Below the pieces are notes generated by a model. The model saw nothing but the letters and a program-made list of their open reading frames with translations. It had not been told where the DNA came from and did not search any database. The translations under genes and the position numbers were made by a program. From JAXLWB01 sp046328715 (lineage in GTDB: Bacteria; Chloroflexota; Anaerolineae; Caldilineales; Caldilineaceae), in assembly GCA_046328715.1 (NCBI GenBank), contig JAXLWB010000017.1, forward strand, positions 128,692-192,691: a stretch of DNA of 64,000 nucleotides. Direction: 5' to 3'. This document shows positions 36,547-45,657 of this stretch, one piece after another; the first letter of the stretch is position 1, and every line of letters begins with the position of its first letter.

Positions 36547-36924
36547 ATGAACCAGAACTTTACCTATTCATATGATCGCGAAGCAGATGTTCTGTACATT
36601 AGCTTTTCTCCAGGAGAGGTGCCAACAGCGGCTGTTGAGTTGAATGAGAATATCCTGCTCCGCTTCAATCAAAAAGAACAGCGTGCGATTGGGCTCACAC
36701 TTATGGATTTTTCTGTACTTGTTCAACTTACGCAACTTGGCCCACGAAGTTTCCCATTATCTGGGTTGTCTGAACTTGAGCCTGAATGGCAGCAAATGGT
36801 AATCGGCATCATCACATCCCCACCTGTCAATCAGATTCTCAAAGTTTCTAGTTTTACCCCTTCGATGGCTGAAATCATTCCCATCACATCAGTTGAAATG
36901 CCATCTGTGCTTGAATACGCCTGA
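36547..36924 (+). CDS. DUF2283 family protein, putative antitoxin or partner
   Basis: A 125-residue protein whose first half, TYSYDREADVLYISFSPGEV, ELNENILLRFNQKEQRAIGLTLMDFS, matches DUF2283: Y-D-x-E-A-D-x-L-Y-I-x-F followed by a strand with G-x-x-L-x-D. DUF2283 genes often sit next to small RelE-like or DUF4258 genes and are suspected antitoxins (family knowledge). The C-terminal half (LSELEPEWQQMVIGI and beyond) is longer than the usual ~75-residue DUF2283. It ends 8 bp before the convergent Gfo/Idh stop. Confidence 0.65.
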   Translation: MNQNFTYSYDREADVLYISFSPGEVPTAAVELNENILLRFNQKEQRAIGLTLMDFSVLVQLTQLGPRSFPLSGLSELEPEWQQMVIGIITSPPVNQILKVSSFTPSMAEIIPITSVEMPSVLEYA

Positions 36925-36932
36925 TTGCGCGA

Positions 36933-37925
36933 CTACCTCACATACTCTACTTTCTCGCTATGTAGCGACTCAATCGCAGCCGCAATCACCTTCTGCGCCG
37001 CCAAGCCCTCTGCGCCTGAACCGTCGATCTGATCGGGTGGGACGCCATCAGTCACTTGGCGTAGGAAGGTGTGGATGCGCTCGCGGAAGGTATCGTTGAA
37101 CTCTCGATAGCCGCCGAAGAGCGGGTTAGTGTAAACGGTCTTTTCCAGATTGCCGGCTGGATAAAGCGTAGCTTCACGATACATGTCGTCGATTACAAAA
37201 CGCCCATTGACTCCAGCAACCTCGCAGCGCTCCATCGGATGACCGCGCTGAATGTCGTAGCTGCCAGTCAACGTGCCCACGCAGCCATTTTTGAAGCGCA
37301 TGTTGAAGACGGCGGTGGACCAAATCTTGCGCCCGGGTGCCTTGGTAGCAAAACAATGCACGGCCTCGATGTCGCCACAGAAGTAGCGCATCACGTCGAT
37401 CGTGTGTGGATGCAGTGCCTTGAGGTGAAACCAGGGCGAGGTCTCGCGTGGGTTCATGATCCACATGCTCATGTTAATAAAGAGCTGATGACCGATACGT
37501 CCTTCCTCGACCCACCGTTTGGCAATGCGTGCCGCTGGCGTAAAGCGATGGTTGAGGTTGATGCCATAGCGCACGCCTTTACGCTTGGCCGTTGCAACCA
37601 TCTCCTCGGCCTCTTCGATCTCGTTGGAGATTGGCTTCTCGCCCAGCACATTGCAGCCAAACTCCAGCGCCTGGATCGTCGGCAAATGATGCTCGCTGCC
37701 ATACTCGTGACCACCGGTGGCGACACTCACCACATCAGGACGTTCCGCTTCGAGCATCGTTTGTACGTCGTAGTAGGCTTTTACCCCGAACTTGGCAGCT
37801 CCAGCGTCGGCGCGCTCCTTGTTCCAATCGCACACCGCTACGAAGTTCGCCAGTTCGTCCTCTTTGTACATGGTGGAATGGATATTGCCGATAGGTCCCA
37901 TTCCAATGACCGCGGTTTTTAACAT
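36933..37925 (-). CDS. Gfo/Idh/MocA family oxidoreductase (paralogue 2)
   Basis: NAD(P) binding motif VIGMGPIGNIHSTMY at residues 5-19, CDWNKERADAGAAKFG, and the LGEKPISNEIEEAEEMV block containing the conserved EKP. ALHPHTIDVMRYFCGD holds the catalytic-site His pair. Its closest relative here is the next gene upstream, with the same order of motifs and similar wording throughout (for example ISMN-type strand INLNHRFTPA). It starts 2 bp after that gene ends, so the tandem pair arose by duplication and is co-transcribed. Substrate is probably a sugar or inositol derivative. Confidence 0.92.
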   Translation of the reverse strand: MLKTAVIGMGPIGNIHSTMYKEDELANFVAVCDWNKERADAGAAKFGVKAYYDVQTMLEAERPDVVSVATGGHEYGSEHHLPTIQALEFGCNVLGEKPISNEIEEAEEMVATAKRKGVRYGINLNHRFTPAARIAKRWVEEGRIGHQLFINMSMWIMNPRETSPWFHLKALHPHTIDVMRYFCGDIEAVHCFATKAPGRKIWSTAVFNMRFKNGCVGTLTGSYDIQRGHPMERCEVAGVNGRFVIDDMYREATLYPAGNLEKTVYTNPLFGGYREFNDTFRERIHTFLRQVTDGVPPDQIDGSGAEGLAAQKVIAAAIESLHSEKVEYVR

Positions 37926-37927
37926 AG

Positions 37928-38929
37928 CTACACCTTCGCTACCTCGACTACGCCCCCGCCCTCATGTGACTGAATCGCAGCTTCAATGATCTCCTGTACT
38001 GCCAATCCTTCCTTGCCTGATGCTTCAAACTCTTCCAACGGCACTTCCTGATGCACTTGTTCGAGGAAGCGATGGATGCGATTGGTAAAGGTGGCGTTGA
38101 AACCGCTCAAGCCACCCATGATCGAGTTACGGATTACGGTCAATTCGTTGCTGCGGCGGGGATAGAGGGTCAGTTCCTCGTAGAGATTGTCGAGCACAAA
38201 GCGCCCTTCGGTGCCCATGACTTCGCAGCGTTCGAGATTGTGCGACGGATTGGTATCATAGCTGCCGGTAAGATGACCGACAACGCCGTTCTCAAACTCC
38301 AGGTTGACCTGAACGTTCGACCAGCAGATGCGCCCTGGCGCATGGTTGAAGAAGGCGTGAACCCGCTTCACATCGCCGCAGAAGTAGCGCATGATGTCGA
38401 GCGAATGGGGATGAAGGGCACGAATGTGGAACCAGGGCGAAGTCTCGTTGGGGTTGCCGATCCACATCGTCATATTGATCAGCAGCAGATGGCCTAGTTT
38501 GCCCTCATTGACCCACTGTTTGGCCTTGGCGGCTGGCGGCACAAAGCGGTGATTGAGGTTGATGCCATAGTAGACCCCCTTCTCCTCTGCCTTTTTGACC
38601 ATGGCTCGTGCCTTGACGATGTCGTTCGAGATCGGCTTTTCGCCCAGCACATTGAGACCGGCTTCCAGACATTGCATGGTCGGCTCATAGTGATCGCCAC
38701 CATTTTCCTTGCCCGCGGTCGTCACGCTAACCATGTCCAGTTGCTCGTGTTTGAGCATCTCTTCCACGCTGTAATAGGCCTTAGCTCCATACTTGGCAGC
38801 GGCTTTGTCTGCCTTTTCGGGGATAATATCGCAAACAGCCACTAAGTCTGCCAGTGGATCGGCGACGTAAACCGGTGCATGTGTGTTGCCGATGTTGCCC
38901 ATGCCGATGATGCCGACGCGTAGTGCCAT
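37928..38929 (-). CDS. Gfo/Idh/MocA family oxidoreductase (paralogue 3)
   Basis: The motif IIGMGNIGNTHAPVY is followed by CDIIPEKADKAAAKYG and LGEKPISNDIVKARAMV with EKP. ALHPHSLDIMRYFCGDV is nearly identical in order to the downstream paralogue (36933-37925). Both have 330-333 residues and share GINLNHRF. The C-terminal domain (VGHLTGSYDTNPSHNLERCEVMG) also corresponds. It starts with ATG 38929 after a spacer filled by the 7-mer hairpin, and is the upstream member of the duplicated pair. Confidence 0.92.
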   Translation of the reverse strand: MALRVGIIGMGNIGNTHAPVYVADPLADLVAVCDIIPEKADKAAAKYGAKAYYSVEEMLKHEQLDMVSVTTAGKENGGDHYEPTMQCLEAGLNVLGEKPISNDIVKARAMVKKAEEKGVYYGINLNHRFVPPAAKAKQWVNEGKLGHLLLINMTMWIGNPNETSPWFHIRALHPHSLDIMRYFCGDVKRVHAFFNHAPGRICWSNVQVNLEFENGVVGHLTGSYDTNPSHNLERCEVMGTEGRFVLDNLYEELTLYPRRSNELTVIRNSIMGGLSGFNATFTNRIHRFLEQVHQEVPLEEFEASGKEGLAVQEIIEAAIQSHEGGGVVEVAKV

Positions 38930-38950
38930 GTTAATTTCTCCTTATTGATC

Positions 38951-39058
38951 GTGAAGCGTGATGCGTGATTCGTGAGGTACAAGTCTTACTCCATTCTGCT
39001 CTTGGCTTGCTCCGAGTGGAGATAACACTAAATTCACGGATCACGTTTCACGCATCAC
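38951..39058. repeat. hairpin of GTGATGC-type heptamers
   Basis: The left side is GTGAAGC, GTGATGC, GTGATTC, GTGAGGT at 38951-38978; the right is GGATCAC, GTTTCAC, GCATCAC at 39038-39058. The right arm includes the stop codon (39055-39057) of the membrane GT gene. A related fragment is at 63348-63391. Confidence 0.75.
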
Positions 39059-40674
39059 ATTTTCTTTTCCCAAAGTTGATAGAACCCAAACTGTTCGATT
39101 CGTTGGTAATTCTCGTGAATAAAGTCATCCAGATCGGTGATGCCGCTGCTGAGCGCACTGTCGTTCGGTTCGTTGGGATTGGGCCAATCGACGACAAAGA
39201 GCCACTTCACGGCTTTGGTCTGCAATTCGTTGATGATCTCCTGTTGCACCAGACGAGTCGTGACCACGCCAGGGTGCAGTTCATGGTAGCGGGTGGGAAT
39301 GGGGTGCCCCGCCAGAAAGTAAAGCGAAACATCGTTGACAAAGATGCGATCATGGGTTGCGGAAGCAACGAAAACCGCATCGCCTGAGCTTGCATGCTGA
39401 TTCAATGCTGCCACAATCTGTGCCTGATCTGGACTGATGGGGGCACAACTTGCCTGTTCAATCTCTGCATAGCAGCGGGTCAGTGGAAAGTATTCGACAT
39501 ACGATTCCAGCAACAGAATCGGGATCAGACCATAAGCGGCCAGGGCTGGTAGTGAAACAATGCCAGGCAGCACCGAAAAAGCAGATCGCCACCAGCGCAC
39601 ACGGGTCAATTCTCGCCATAACCAGCAGATAAGCAACACCGTCGGCAGCGAAGTCGGGAGCGCATGAATGGCATCATAGCGGCTCATCGCTTGAATGAAA
39701 AGGCCAATGCCCAAGATCAGCAAGGCACTTGCGTAAGCATGACTTCGCACAATCATCTGCCGTTGCAAGAGACTACGCAGCAGTGAAATTAGAATCACGA
39801 TTGCTGACAACACATAGGTCAGCAATGGCAGATAAAAGCGTAACCATTCGCCCAGCGTCCAATCGAACTGGGAAAGCCAGGTACCCCGCTGCTCCCAGCG
39901 CGACCAATCAGGCAGCCAGGTGGGTAAAGGCAGATGGCGCACATCGTGAAAGGTGGTGGCTGGGAAGACGAGCAGATTGTTGACCATCTGCCCTGCGTTG
40001 CCGACCCAGGCCAGAAGGCCGTAGATCGGCACGACAATTAGCAAAACAGGAAGGGCAATGGCAAATCCCTTTTGCCAAACCCGCAGCCACCAACTTTGTT
40101 TGCTCACCTTGTCATTCAGTTCAGCCAGAAGCAGCGCCACCAAGATCCCGCCGCTGACATAGGTTGCTGTATCGATCCGAAAAAGTGCTGTAATGCCGAT
40201 ACTCAATCCCGTTGTCCAAAGCAAAGGCCGACTTGTTCGATCCAAGGCATTGTAAAAGAGTGCGAGCGAGGCAAAGGCAAAGAGCAAGGCGGGAAAGACT
40301 GCATAGCCGTAAAACAGAGCCGCAGCCAAGAGCGTCGCAATCGATACCAACGGAACCCATGCGCCTCGTGAAGAACCGAGCAAGCGAAGCGCAATTGCAT
40401 AGATTGCACCACACAGGAGCAACCGTACCAAGCTGTCATAAAGCCGCTCGGCCAGCACGCTGACTCCGGCTAATCGAAAAATTGCGGCTAATGTGTACGA
40501 TTGTCCTGGGGGATAGATCGCCCAATAATCACGGAAGGGGATTTCGCCATGAGCAACGCGCATTCCACCGACCAAGGCTAACCCTTCATCGTAGATGTTG
40601 AGGGGTGTGCGTAGCGGGATCGCAAAGAGTAACACAATTCCCAAGAGCAACAACCAATGGTACCAGCGTATCAT
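39055..40674 (-). CDS. polytopic GT-C-like membrane glycosyltransferase
   Basis: A 539-residue protein with about 11-12 hydrophobic helices. The first extracytoplasmic loop after the N-terminal helix carries YDEGLALVGGMRVAHGEIPFRDYWAIYPPGQ, where the acidic D-E pair matches the catalytic position of GT-C enzymes such as PMT/ArnT and DUF2029 proteins. The C-terminal ~130 residues form a soluble domain (DQAQIVAALNQHASSGDAVFVAS) as in ArnT-like proteins. It would transfer a sugar from a lipid-linked donor outside the membrane; donor and acceptor are unknown. It overlaps the upstream membrane gene by 4 bp (ATGA). Confidence 0.7.
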   Translation of the reverse strand: MIRWYHWLLLLGIVLLFAIPLRTPLNIYDEGLALVGGMRVAHGEIPFRDYWAIYPPGQSYTLAAIFRLAGVSVLAERLYDSLVRLLLCGAIYAIALRLLGSSRGAWVPLVSIATLLAAALFYGYAVFPALLFAFASLALFYNALDRTSRPLLWTTGLSIGITALFRIDTATYVSGGILVALLLAELNDKVSKQSWWLRVWQKGFAIALPVLLIVVPIYGLLAWVGNAGQMVNNLLVFPATTFHDVRHLPLPTWLPDWSRWEQRGTWLSQFDWTLGEWLRFYLPLLTYVLSAIVILISLLRSLLQRQMIVRSHAYASALLILGIGLFIQAMSRYDAIHALPTSLPTVLLICWLWRELTRVRWWRSAFSVLPGIVSLPALAAYGLIPILLLESYVEYFPLTRCYAEIEQASCAPISPDQAQIVAALNQHASSGDAVFVASATHDRIFVNDVSLYFLAGHPIPTRYHELHPGVVTTRLVQQEIINELQTKAVKWLFVVDWPNPNEPNDSALSSGITDLDDFIHENYQRIEQFGFYQLWEKKM

Positions 40675-41126
40675 AGCGAAGTCGTGATTGCACGCTTTCT
40701 GAATTGCCTGTGGAGTATAAAAAACAGGATCACAGCCGCCAGTTCAAGGATGATAACGAGTGGGCTCACTAGCCACTCGGGAAATCCCAATACAATCCCG
40801 CCGATCCATTGGATGATATGAGCAATCCAAATTGCCGTAACTTCGATGAGTGCAATCAGAAAGAATCTTGGCAATAATCGGTTCCTCTCAACCCCAGTCC
40901 GTAGATAATTCTCGGCAAAGATAATCACTCCTAAAATAACGATCGCAAGGAACAAAAAGCCAAATTGGTTCAATGCATGTTCCGCATAACGATCCCACGG
41001 TGTCATTCCCAGGATGATGAAAGCTGTGCTGCGCCAAACCAACAGCGCGACAAAAGCCAGAGCAATCGTAATTGCCCAGAATAAATAAGCCAGTGCATAG
41101 CGGGCTATGCCGATTGGTTGGTCCAT
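40671..41126 (-). CDS. small integral membrane protein, unknown
   Basis: A 151-residue protein with four predicted helices: YLFWAITIALAFVALLVW, FLFLAIVILGVIIFAENYL, FLIALIEVTAIWIAHIIQWI and PLVIILELAAVILFFIL. No domain is recognised. The 4-bp overlap with the GT-C-like gene (ATGA) points to a shared role, perhaps as an accessory subunit of the glycosyltransferase or a flippase partner; this is inference. Confidence 0.7.
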   Translation of the reverse strand: MDQPIGIARYALAYLFWAITIALAFVALLVWRSTAFIILGMTPWDRYAEHALNQFGFLFLAIVILGVIIFAENYLRTGVERNRLLPRFFLIALIEVTAIWIAHIIQWIGGIVLGFPEWLVSPLVIILELAAVILFFILHRQFRKRAITTSL

Positions 41127-41213
41127 TATAGATTTATCTCTTCTCGAAGAGACTAGAGATCGGGATTTGCCTGCAAACCTCTAATCTTTAATCTCAATCT
41201 ATCAACGCCGTCT

Positions 41214-42248
41214 CTATGCAGCTACTGATGAACGTAGGGTGATGCCTTGCAGATCAAGCTCTTCTGCAAAATGGCAACTGGCGAAGCGGTTACTCTCGAC
41301 CATCCGTATTTGTGGCTCTTCTTGTCGACAACGCTCTTTAACATATTTGCAGCGCGTTTGAAAGACACAACCCTTAGGCAGGTTGCCCAAATCAGGTGGC
41401 TCACCCGGAGTTACCAAACGATGGCCCTGTTGGCGATCCACGGTACGTGGAACCGCCGCCAGCAGCAGTTCGGTATAGGGATGGCGAGGGTGAGCGAGTA
41501 GTTCATTTTTCTCACCAAGCTCTACAAGTTTTCCCGCATACATGACAGCGATGCGGTCACTAATGTAGCGAATGACCGCCATATTGTGCGAAACAAAGAT
41601 ATAGGTTAGCCCGTACTCCGACTGCAAGTCCTTCATCAGATTCAAGATCTGGGCTTGAATCGATACATCCAGGGCCGAAACTGGTTCATCAGCGACGATC
41701 AGTCGGGGGTTGACCACGAGCGCACGTGCAATGCCAATGCGCTGGCGCTGTCCACCGCTAAAGCTGTGCGGAAAGCGGCGCAAATGTTCCACCCGCAACC
41801 CCACCTGCATGATCACCTTTTTGACACGATCTTCTAGCTCGTGTCCTTTGGCAATGCCGTTGACGAGCAGCGGCTCGCCCACGGTTTCGAGGATATTCAT
41901 ACGTGGGTTGAGCGACGCAAAGGGATCTTGAAAGATGATCTGCGCGTTGCTACGAAAAAGCCGCTTGTCCTGTGGATCGAGTTCGGTCACAGAAATAGTC
42001 TTTTCGGGAGTGTGTAGCAAGACCTTACCGCCAGTTGGCTCGTAGAGTTTGACCAGACAGCGCCCCATCGTCGTCTTGCCGCAGCCACTTTCGCCGACGA
42101 CACCCAATGTTTCACCCTTTGCAACTTGCAGGGATACGTCATCTACCGCCTTGATGTAGCCAACTGTCCGCTTGATAAAGCCTTGTTGGATTGGGAAATA
42201 TTTTTTCAGTCCCTGCACTTCCAGCAGGAGATTATTCGATTCAGGCAC
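41214..42248 (-). CDS. oppF: ABC importer ATP-binding subunit (OppF/DppF type)
   Basis: The 344-residue ATPase energises the peptide/opine/oligosaccharide importer encoded by this cluster. Walker A is GVVGESGCGKTTMGRCL, the Q-loop is IFQDPFASLNPRM, the signature is SGGQRQRIGIAR, Walker B is LIVADEPVSALD, and the His switch is VSHNMAV. The C-terminal oligopeptide-type extension has four Cys (CVFQTRCKYVKERCRQ plus FASC), which could hold an Fe-S cluster or metal. Start GTG 42248 has AGGA five bases upstream. Confidence 0.93.
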   Translation of the reverse strand: MPESNNLLLEVQGLKKYFPIQQGFIKRTVGYIKAVDDVSLQVAKGETLGVVGESGCGKTTMGRCLVKLYEPTGGKVLLHTPEKTISVTELDPQDKRLFRSNAQIIFQDPFASLNPRMNILETVGEPLLVNGIAKGHELEDRVKKVIMQVGLRVEHLRRFPHSFSGGQRQRIGIARALVVNPRLIVADEPVSALDVSIQAQILNLMKDLQSEYGLTYIFVSHNMAVIRYISDRIAVMYAGKLVELGEKNELLAHPRHPYTELLLAAVPRTVDRQQGHRLVTPGEPPDLGNLPKGCVFQTRCKYVKERCRQEEPQIRMVESNRFASCHFAEELDLQGITLRSSVAA

Positions 42249-42361
42249 GTCATCCTCTTTTGAGAAATCTCTCGACCCCTCTTCGGAAGGGCTTGTCCAA
42301 CCATGAAGGTTGCTCCAATGATCCTTCCCGCAGGGAGATTGATAAATCGTTATGTCCGATC

Positions 42362-43381
42362 TTACTTATACAACACGCAGCGCACCTTATGGCCTGGTTC
42401 CACTTCGATTAGCGGCGGGCGAGTGGTGTCACAGGTGCCGGGAATGCGCTTTTCGCAGCGTGAGAAGAATGGGCAACCCTTGTGTTCGGCAAAGGGGCTG
42501 GGCATGGCTCCTTTGATCGTGGATAAGCGCTCTAGATCACCATCAATGGTGGGAATGGAGCGCAGCAATGCTTGGGTGTAGGGATGGAGTGGATTTTCGA
42601 AAAGCTGAGCGGTGCTCGTATGTTCCATCACCAATCCCAGGTACATCACCATGATCTCGTCAGCCATGCTGCCAACGACGGCCAGATCATGGCTGATGTA
42701 CATGATCGCCATACCAAATTCTTTCTGCAAATCTTTGAGCAATTCGAGAATTTGGGCTTCGATCGTGACATCGAGCGCAGTCGTTGGCTCGTCGGCAATC
42801 ACCAATTTGGGGTTGCAGGCTAACGCCATGGCAATCATCGCGCGTTGGCGCATCCCACCTGAGAATTGGTGTGGATAGGCGTCGACACGTCGTTCAGCTC
42901 GCGGAATGCCGACTCGACGCAGAATTTCAATTGCCTGTTCGCGCGCTTGTTTCTTAGTGATACCAGGAATGTGCAACAAGATCGACTCCATAATCTGGTT
43001 GCCAATCGTGTGAACAGGGCTAAAAGCTGTCATTGGCTCTTGGAAGATGATGCCAATCTCTTTGCCACGGATGGAGCGATATTCGCTGCCACGAATGGGC
43101 AATTCGGTTAGTGTGACGCTGCGAAAGCCGGCACCATTTTCAGGAATGTGCATGGTGATACGGCCTGATTCGAGTTTGGCCGGGGGGATTGGCAAAATCC
43201 CCATGATCGCCTGGGCCGATACCGATTTCCCCGAACCGCTTTCACCAATGACGCCGAGCGTCTTCCCCTGACGAATTGTAAAACTGACCCCGTTGACTGC
43301 ATGTACTGTGCCTTCACTGAGGTAAAAGTGGACACTTAAATCTTCAACTTCGACCAGGACGTCTTGTTGGTTGTTCATCAT
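42362..43381 (-). CDS. oppD: ABC importer ATP-binding subunit (OppD/DppD type)
   Basis: The second ATPase of the importer. Walker A GVIGESGSGKSVSAQAI, Q-loop IFQEPMTAFSPV, signature SGGMRQRAMIAMAL, Walker B LVIADEPTTALD and His switch YISHDLAVV are all present. The C-terminal extension again carries cysteines (GCPFFSRCEKRIPGTC). The start is ATG 43381, with AGG five bases upstream; the next codon is also ATG. A longer in-frame extension to 43438 encodes the intergenic 7-mer repeat and is not genuine. About 110 bp separate it from oppF. Confidence 0.93.
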   Translation of the reverse strand: MMNNQQDVLVEVEDLSVHFYLSEGTVHAVNGVSFTIRQGKTLGVIGESGSGKSVSAQAIMGILPIPPAKLESGRITMHIPENGAGFRSVTLTELPIRGSEYRSIRGKEIGIIFQEPMTAFSPVHTIGNQIMESILLHIPGITKKQAREQAIEILRRVGIPRAERRVDAYPHQFSGGMRQRAMIAMALACNPKLVIADEPTTALDVTIEAQILELLKDLQKEFGMAIMYISHDLAVVGSMADEIMVMYLGLVMEHTSTAQLFENPLHPYTQALLRSIPTIDGDLERLSTIKGAMPSPFAEHKGCPFFSRCEKRIPGTCDTTRPPLIEVEPGHKVRCVLYK

Positions 43382-43390
43382 GAAACCTAA

Positions 43391-43447
43391 TTGCGAGTTA
43401 CGAGTTACGAGTTGCGAGTCTTGTCCCGCAATTCGCAATTCGAAATT
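43391..43447. repeat. hairpin of TTRCGAG heptamers between oppC and oppD
   Basis: The left side is a perfect four-unit tandem: TTGCGAG, TTACGAG, TTACGAG, TTGCGAG (43391-43418). The right side is CGCAATT, CGCAATT, CGAAATT (43427-43447), its approximate complement. The right arm ends 3 bp before the oppC stop codon. Confidence 0.8.
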
Positions 43448-43450
43448 ATT

Positions 43451-44605
43451 CTAGTTTGAATACGGATCTGCTGCGTCACGCAGACCATCTCCCACAAAGT
43501 TAAAGAGTAGCACCGCCACCACCACAAATAACCCGGGAATCAGACGCCAGGGCTGTTGGGCCACCACGACCATGTCCTGCGCATCGCGCAACAGTACGCC
43601 CCAACTGACTGCCGGTGCTTGCATGCCCAAGCCCAAAAAGCTCAGGGTAGTTTCGCCTAGAATGGAGCCAGGGATCGCCAAGGTCAATGAGACAATCAAA
43701 TGGCTGGTAAAGCCGGGCAGTAGATGGCGAAAGATAATGCGCGGTTGACTGGCCCCTGCCGCCTGTGCGGCTAAACTGTAATCCTCTTCGCGCAATGCCA
43801 GTAATTTACCACGTACTACGCGTGCCAACCCGCTCCAACCTACCACCGACAAGATCACCGTGATCGCAAAGTAGGTTTTGGTCACCGACCAGTCGCGGGG
43901 CAGCGCGGCGGCCAACGCCATAAAGAAGGGTAGCTGCGGAATCGAAAGTAGGAAATCAATCATACGTTGGATAACCTCGTCGAGCACGCCGCCGAAGAAG
44001 CCGGAGAGTCCACCCAACGTAATGCCGATAAAGAAACTCAGCAAGACACCTACTAAACCAATCGATAATGAGATGGTAGAGCCATAAAAGGTGCGGCTGA
44101 GAATATCGCGTCCTAACTTATCTGTGCCAAACAAGACCAACGGTGGGCCGTCCTTGCCGGTTCCAAAGAGATGGAGCTTTGCTTTCCATAGTCCCAGGAC
44201 AGAGTATTGATCGCCATCCACGAAGAGACGAATTGGATGCAAAACAGATGTGTCATCTGTGTAGTTGTACTTGAAGGTCTTTTGATCAAGCACACGCTTC
44301 TGACCATAAATAAAAGGTCGATGCAAGCCGCCATTTTCATCAAAAATGTGTACTTTCACAGGCGGGCTTTGTTGAAAATTCTCAAAGCGTGTCTGAGAAT
44401 CATAGGGCGAAGTAAAGCCAGGAAAGAGGGCAATGAGATAAAAGACGATCAACAAAATGAGCGAAATCATGGCCAGACGGTGACGTCGAAAACGCCACCA
44501 AATCAATTGCCATTGTTTGGCATAGTAGAACCGCTCTGATTTGGCATCCAGTTGATCTTCTAATACGGGGATGTTTTTATCCGCTGTTGCTTGTCCAACG
44601 GTCAT
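43451..44605 (-). CDS. oppC: ABC importer permease (OppC/DppC type)
   Basis: A 384-residue inner-membrane permease. A first helix at about residues 40-60 is followed by a long extracytoplasmic insert (about 70-150), as usual for OppC of large peptides. Five more helices then carry the permease loop (LSVVGWSGLARVVRGKLLALREEDYSLAAQAAGASQPRIIFRHLLP), with EA/G-motif residues that dock the ATPase. The C-terminus ends LFNFVGDGLRDAADP, the standard ending. AGGG nine bases before the ATG. Encoded 24 bp after oppB. Confidence 0.93.
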   Translation of the reverse strand: MTVGQATADKNIPVLEDQLDAKSERFYYAKQWQLIWWRFRRHRLAMISLILLIVFYLIALFPGFTSPYDSQTRFENFQQSPPVKVHIFDENGGLHRPFIYGQKRVLDQKTFKYNYTDDTSVLHPIRLFVDGDQYSVLGLWKAKLHLFGTGKDGPPLVLFGTDKLGRDILSRTFYGSTISLSIGLVGVLLSFFIGITLGGLSGFFGGVLDEVIQRMIDFLLSIPQLPFFMALAAALPRDWSVTKTYFAITVILSVVGWSGLARVVRGKLLALREEDYSLAAQAAGASQPRIIFRHLLPGFTSHLIVSLTLAIPGSILGETTLSFLGLGMQAPAVSWGVLLRDAQDMVVVAQQPWRLIPGLFVVVAVLLFNFVGDGLRDAADPYSN

Positions 44606-44628
44606 TGAAGTTTCCCTTGTAGAGTTGT

Positions 44629-45627
44629 TTATTTCCCACCCGATTCAAAACGAATACGAGGATCGGCCCAAGCTAAATAAATATCCGAAATAAGCGTGCC
44701 GATCACGGTTAAAGTGCTCAAAATAAGTACGATGCTGCCTACTAGATACATATCCTGCGCCAACGTTGCACGCAGTAATGTTGGTCCCATGGTTGGGATG
44801 CTCAGTACGACTGAAATGATGGTCTCGCCCGAGATCAGGGCTGGCAACAACCAGCCGATTGTGCTAAAGAGCGGGTTAAATGCAATGCGCACTGGATATT
44901 TGAAGAGAATCGCCAATTCGGGCAGCCCCTTGGCGCGCGCAGTGGTGACATATTGTTTTTTCAATTCGTCCATCAAATTGGCGCGCATTACGCGAATGGT
45001 TGCCCCTGTGCCCGAAAGTCCGATGATGAGAATGGGCAGAATGAGATGTTTGATACGGTCAAACAATTTGGCAGTATTCCAGGGCGCGTCGAGAAAGTCG
45101 GTCGAGTTTAGTCCAAGGGGAGAGAAGTTTAGATATTTATAAACCCAATAGGCAGCCACAAAGGCCAGCAAAAATCCTGGGGTAGCGACCCAGACAAATG
45201 CCAAAATGGTAGCAATATAATCCACCAACGAGTAGGGATGGGTCGCTGAATAGATGCCAATTGGGATAGCAAGCAGCCAGGAAACAATCAAGGCGCTAAA
45301 GGAAATGATTAAGGTGTAGGGCAACTTGTCGCTTAGGACGTCATTGACCGGCTTGCCCCACTGAAAGGACCAGCCAAAATCACCGCGGGTCACAATTCCC
45401 TGCATCCAACGCAAATAGCGCACGTAGGAAGGCTGGTCGAAGCCATACATTTCGGTCAAGCGTTGGGCTTCGCCTTGTTGCAGCTCAATGCCAGAGTTAC
45501 GCAAGTTGTTGATGTAATTGCTGACCCAGTCGCCAGGCGGTAGTTCAATGACGATAAATGCGACTACAGAAATCAAGAAAATGATGGGGATCAACATGAT
45601 CACCCGGCGAATGATATAGAGGAACAT
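44629..45627 (-). CDS. oppB: ABC importer permease (OppB/DppB type)
   Basis: The protein starts FLYIIRRVIMLIPIIFLISVVAF, the canonical OppB N-terminal helix, so ATG 45627 is the start (AGGG nine bases upstream). The open frame extends to 45672 only because it runs into the octamer repeat. Six helices and the ATPase-docking loop GTGATIRVMRANLMDELKKQYVTTARAKGLP follow. The C-terminus ends DIYLAWADPRIRFESGGK, the usual DPRIR motif. About 332 residues. With oppC, oppD, oppF and the binding protein it makes a complete importer. Confidence 0.93.
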   Translation of the reverse strand: MFLYIIRRVIMLIPIIFLISVVAFIVIELPPGDWVSNYINNLRNSGIELQQGEAQRLTEMYGFDQPSYVRYLRWMQGIVTRGDFGWSFQWGKPVNDVLSDKLPYTLIISFSALIVSWLLAIPIGIYSATHPYSLVDYIATILAFVWVATPGFLLAFVAAYWVYKYLNFSPLGLNSTDFLDAPWNTAKLFDRIKHLILPILIIGLSGTGATIRVMRANLMDELKKQYVTTARAKGLPELAILFKYPVRIAFNPLFSTIGWLLPALISGETIISVVLSIPTMGPTLLRATLAQDMYLVGSIVLILSTLTVIGTLISDIYLAWADPRIRFESGGK

Positions 45628-45657
45628 GGTTCTTGCCCTTCCAGAAACTGTGAAGGG

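Noticed and set aside
37071..37922. Plus-strand frame of 283 codons opposite a Gfo/Idh gene
   Set aside because: Lies completely antisense to a clear dehydrogenase; composition follows from the codon pattern of the true gene.
43382..43438. N-terminal extension of OppD upstream of ATG 43381
   Set aside because: It would translate the 7-base tandem element (QLVTRNSQL); a Shine-Dalgarno precedes ATG 43381.
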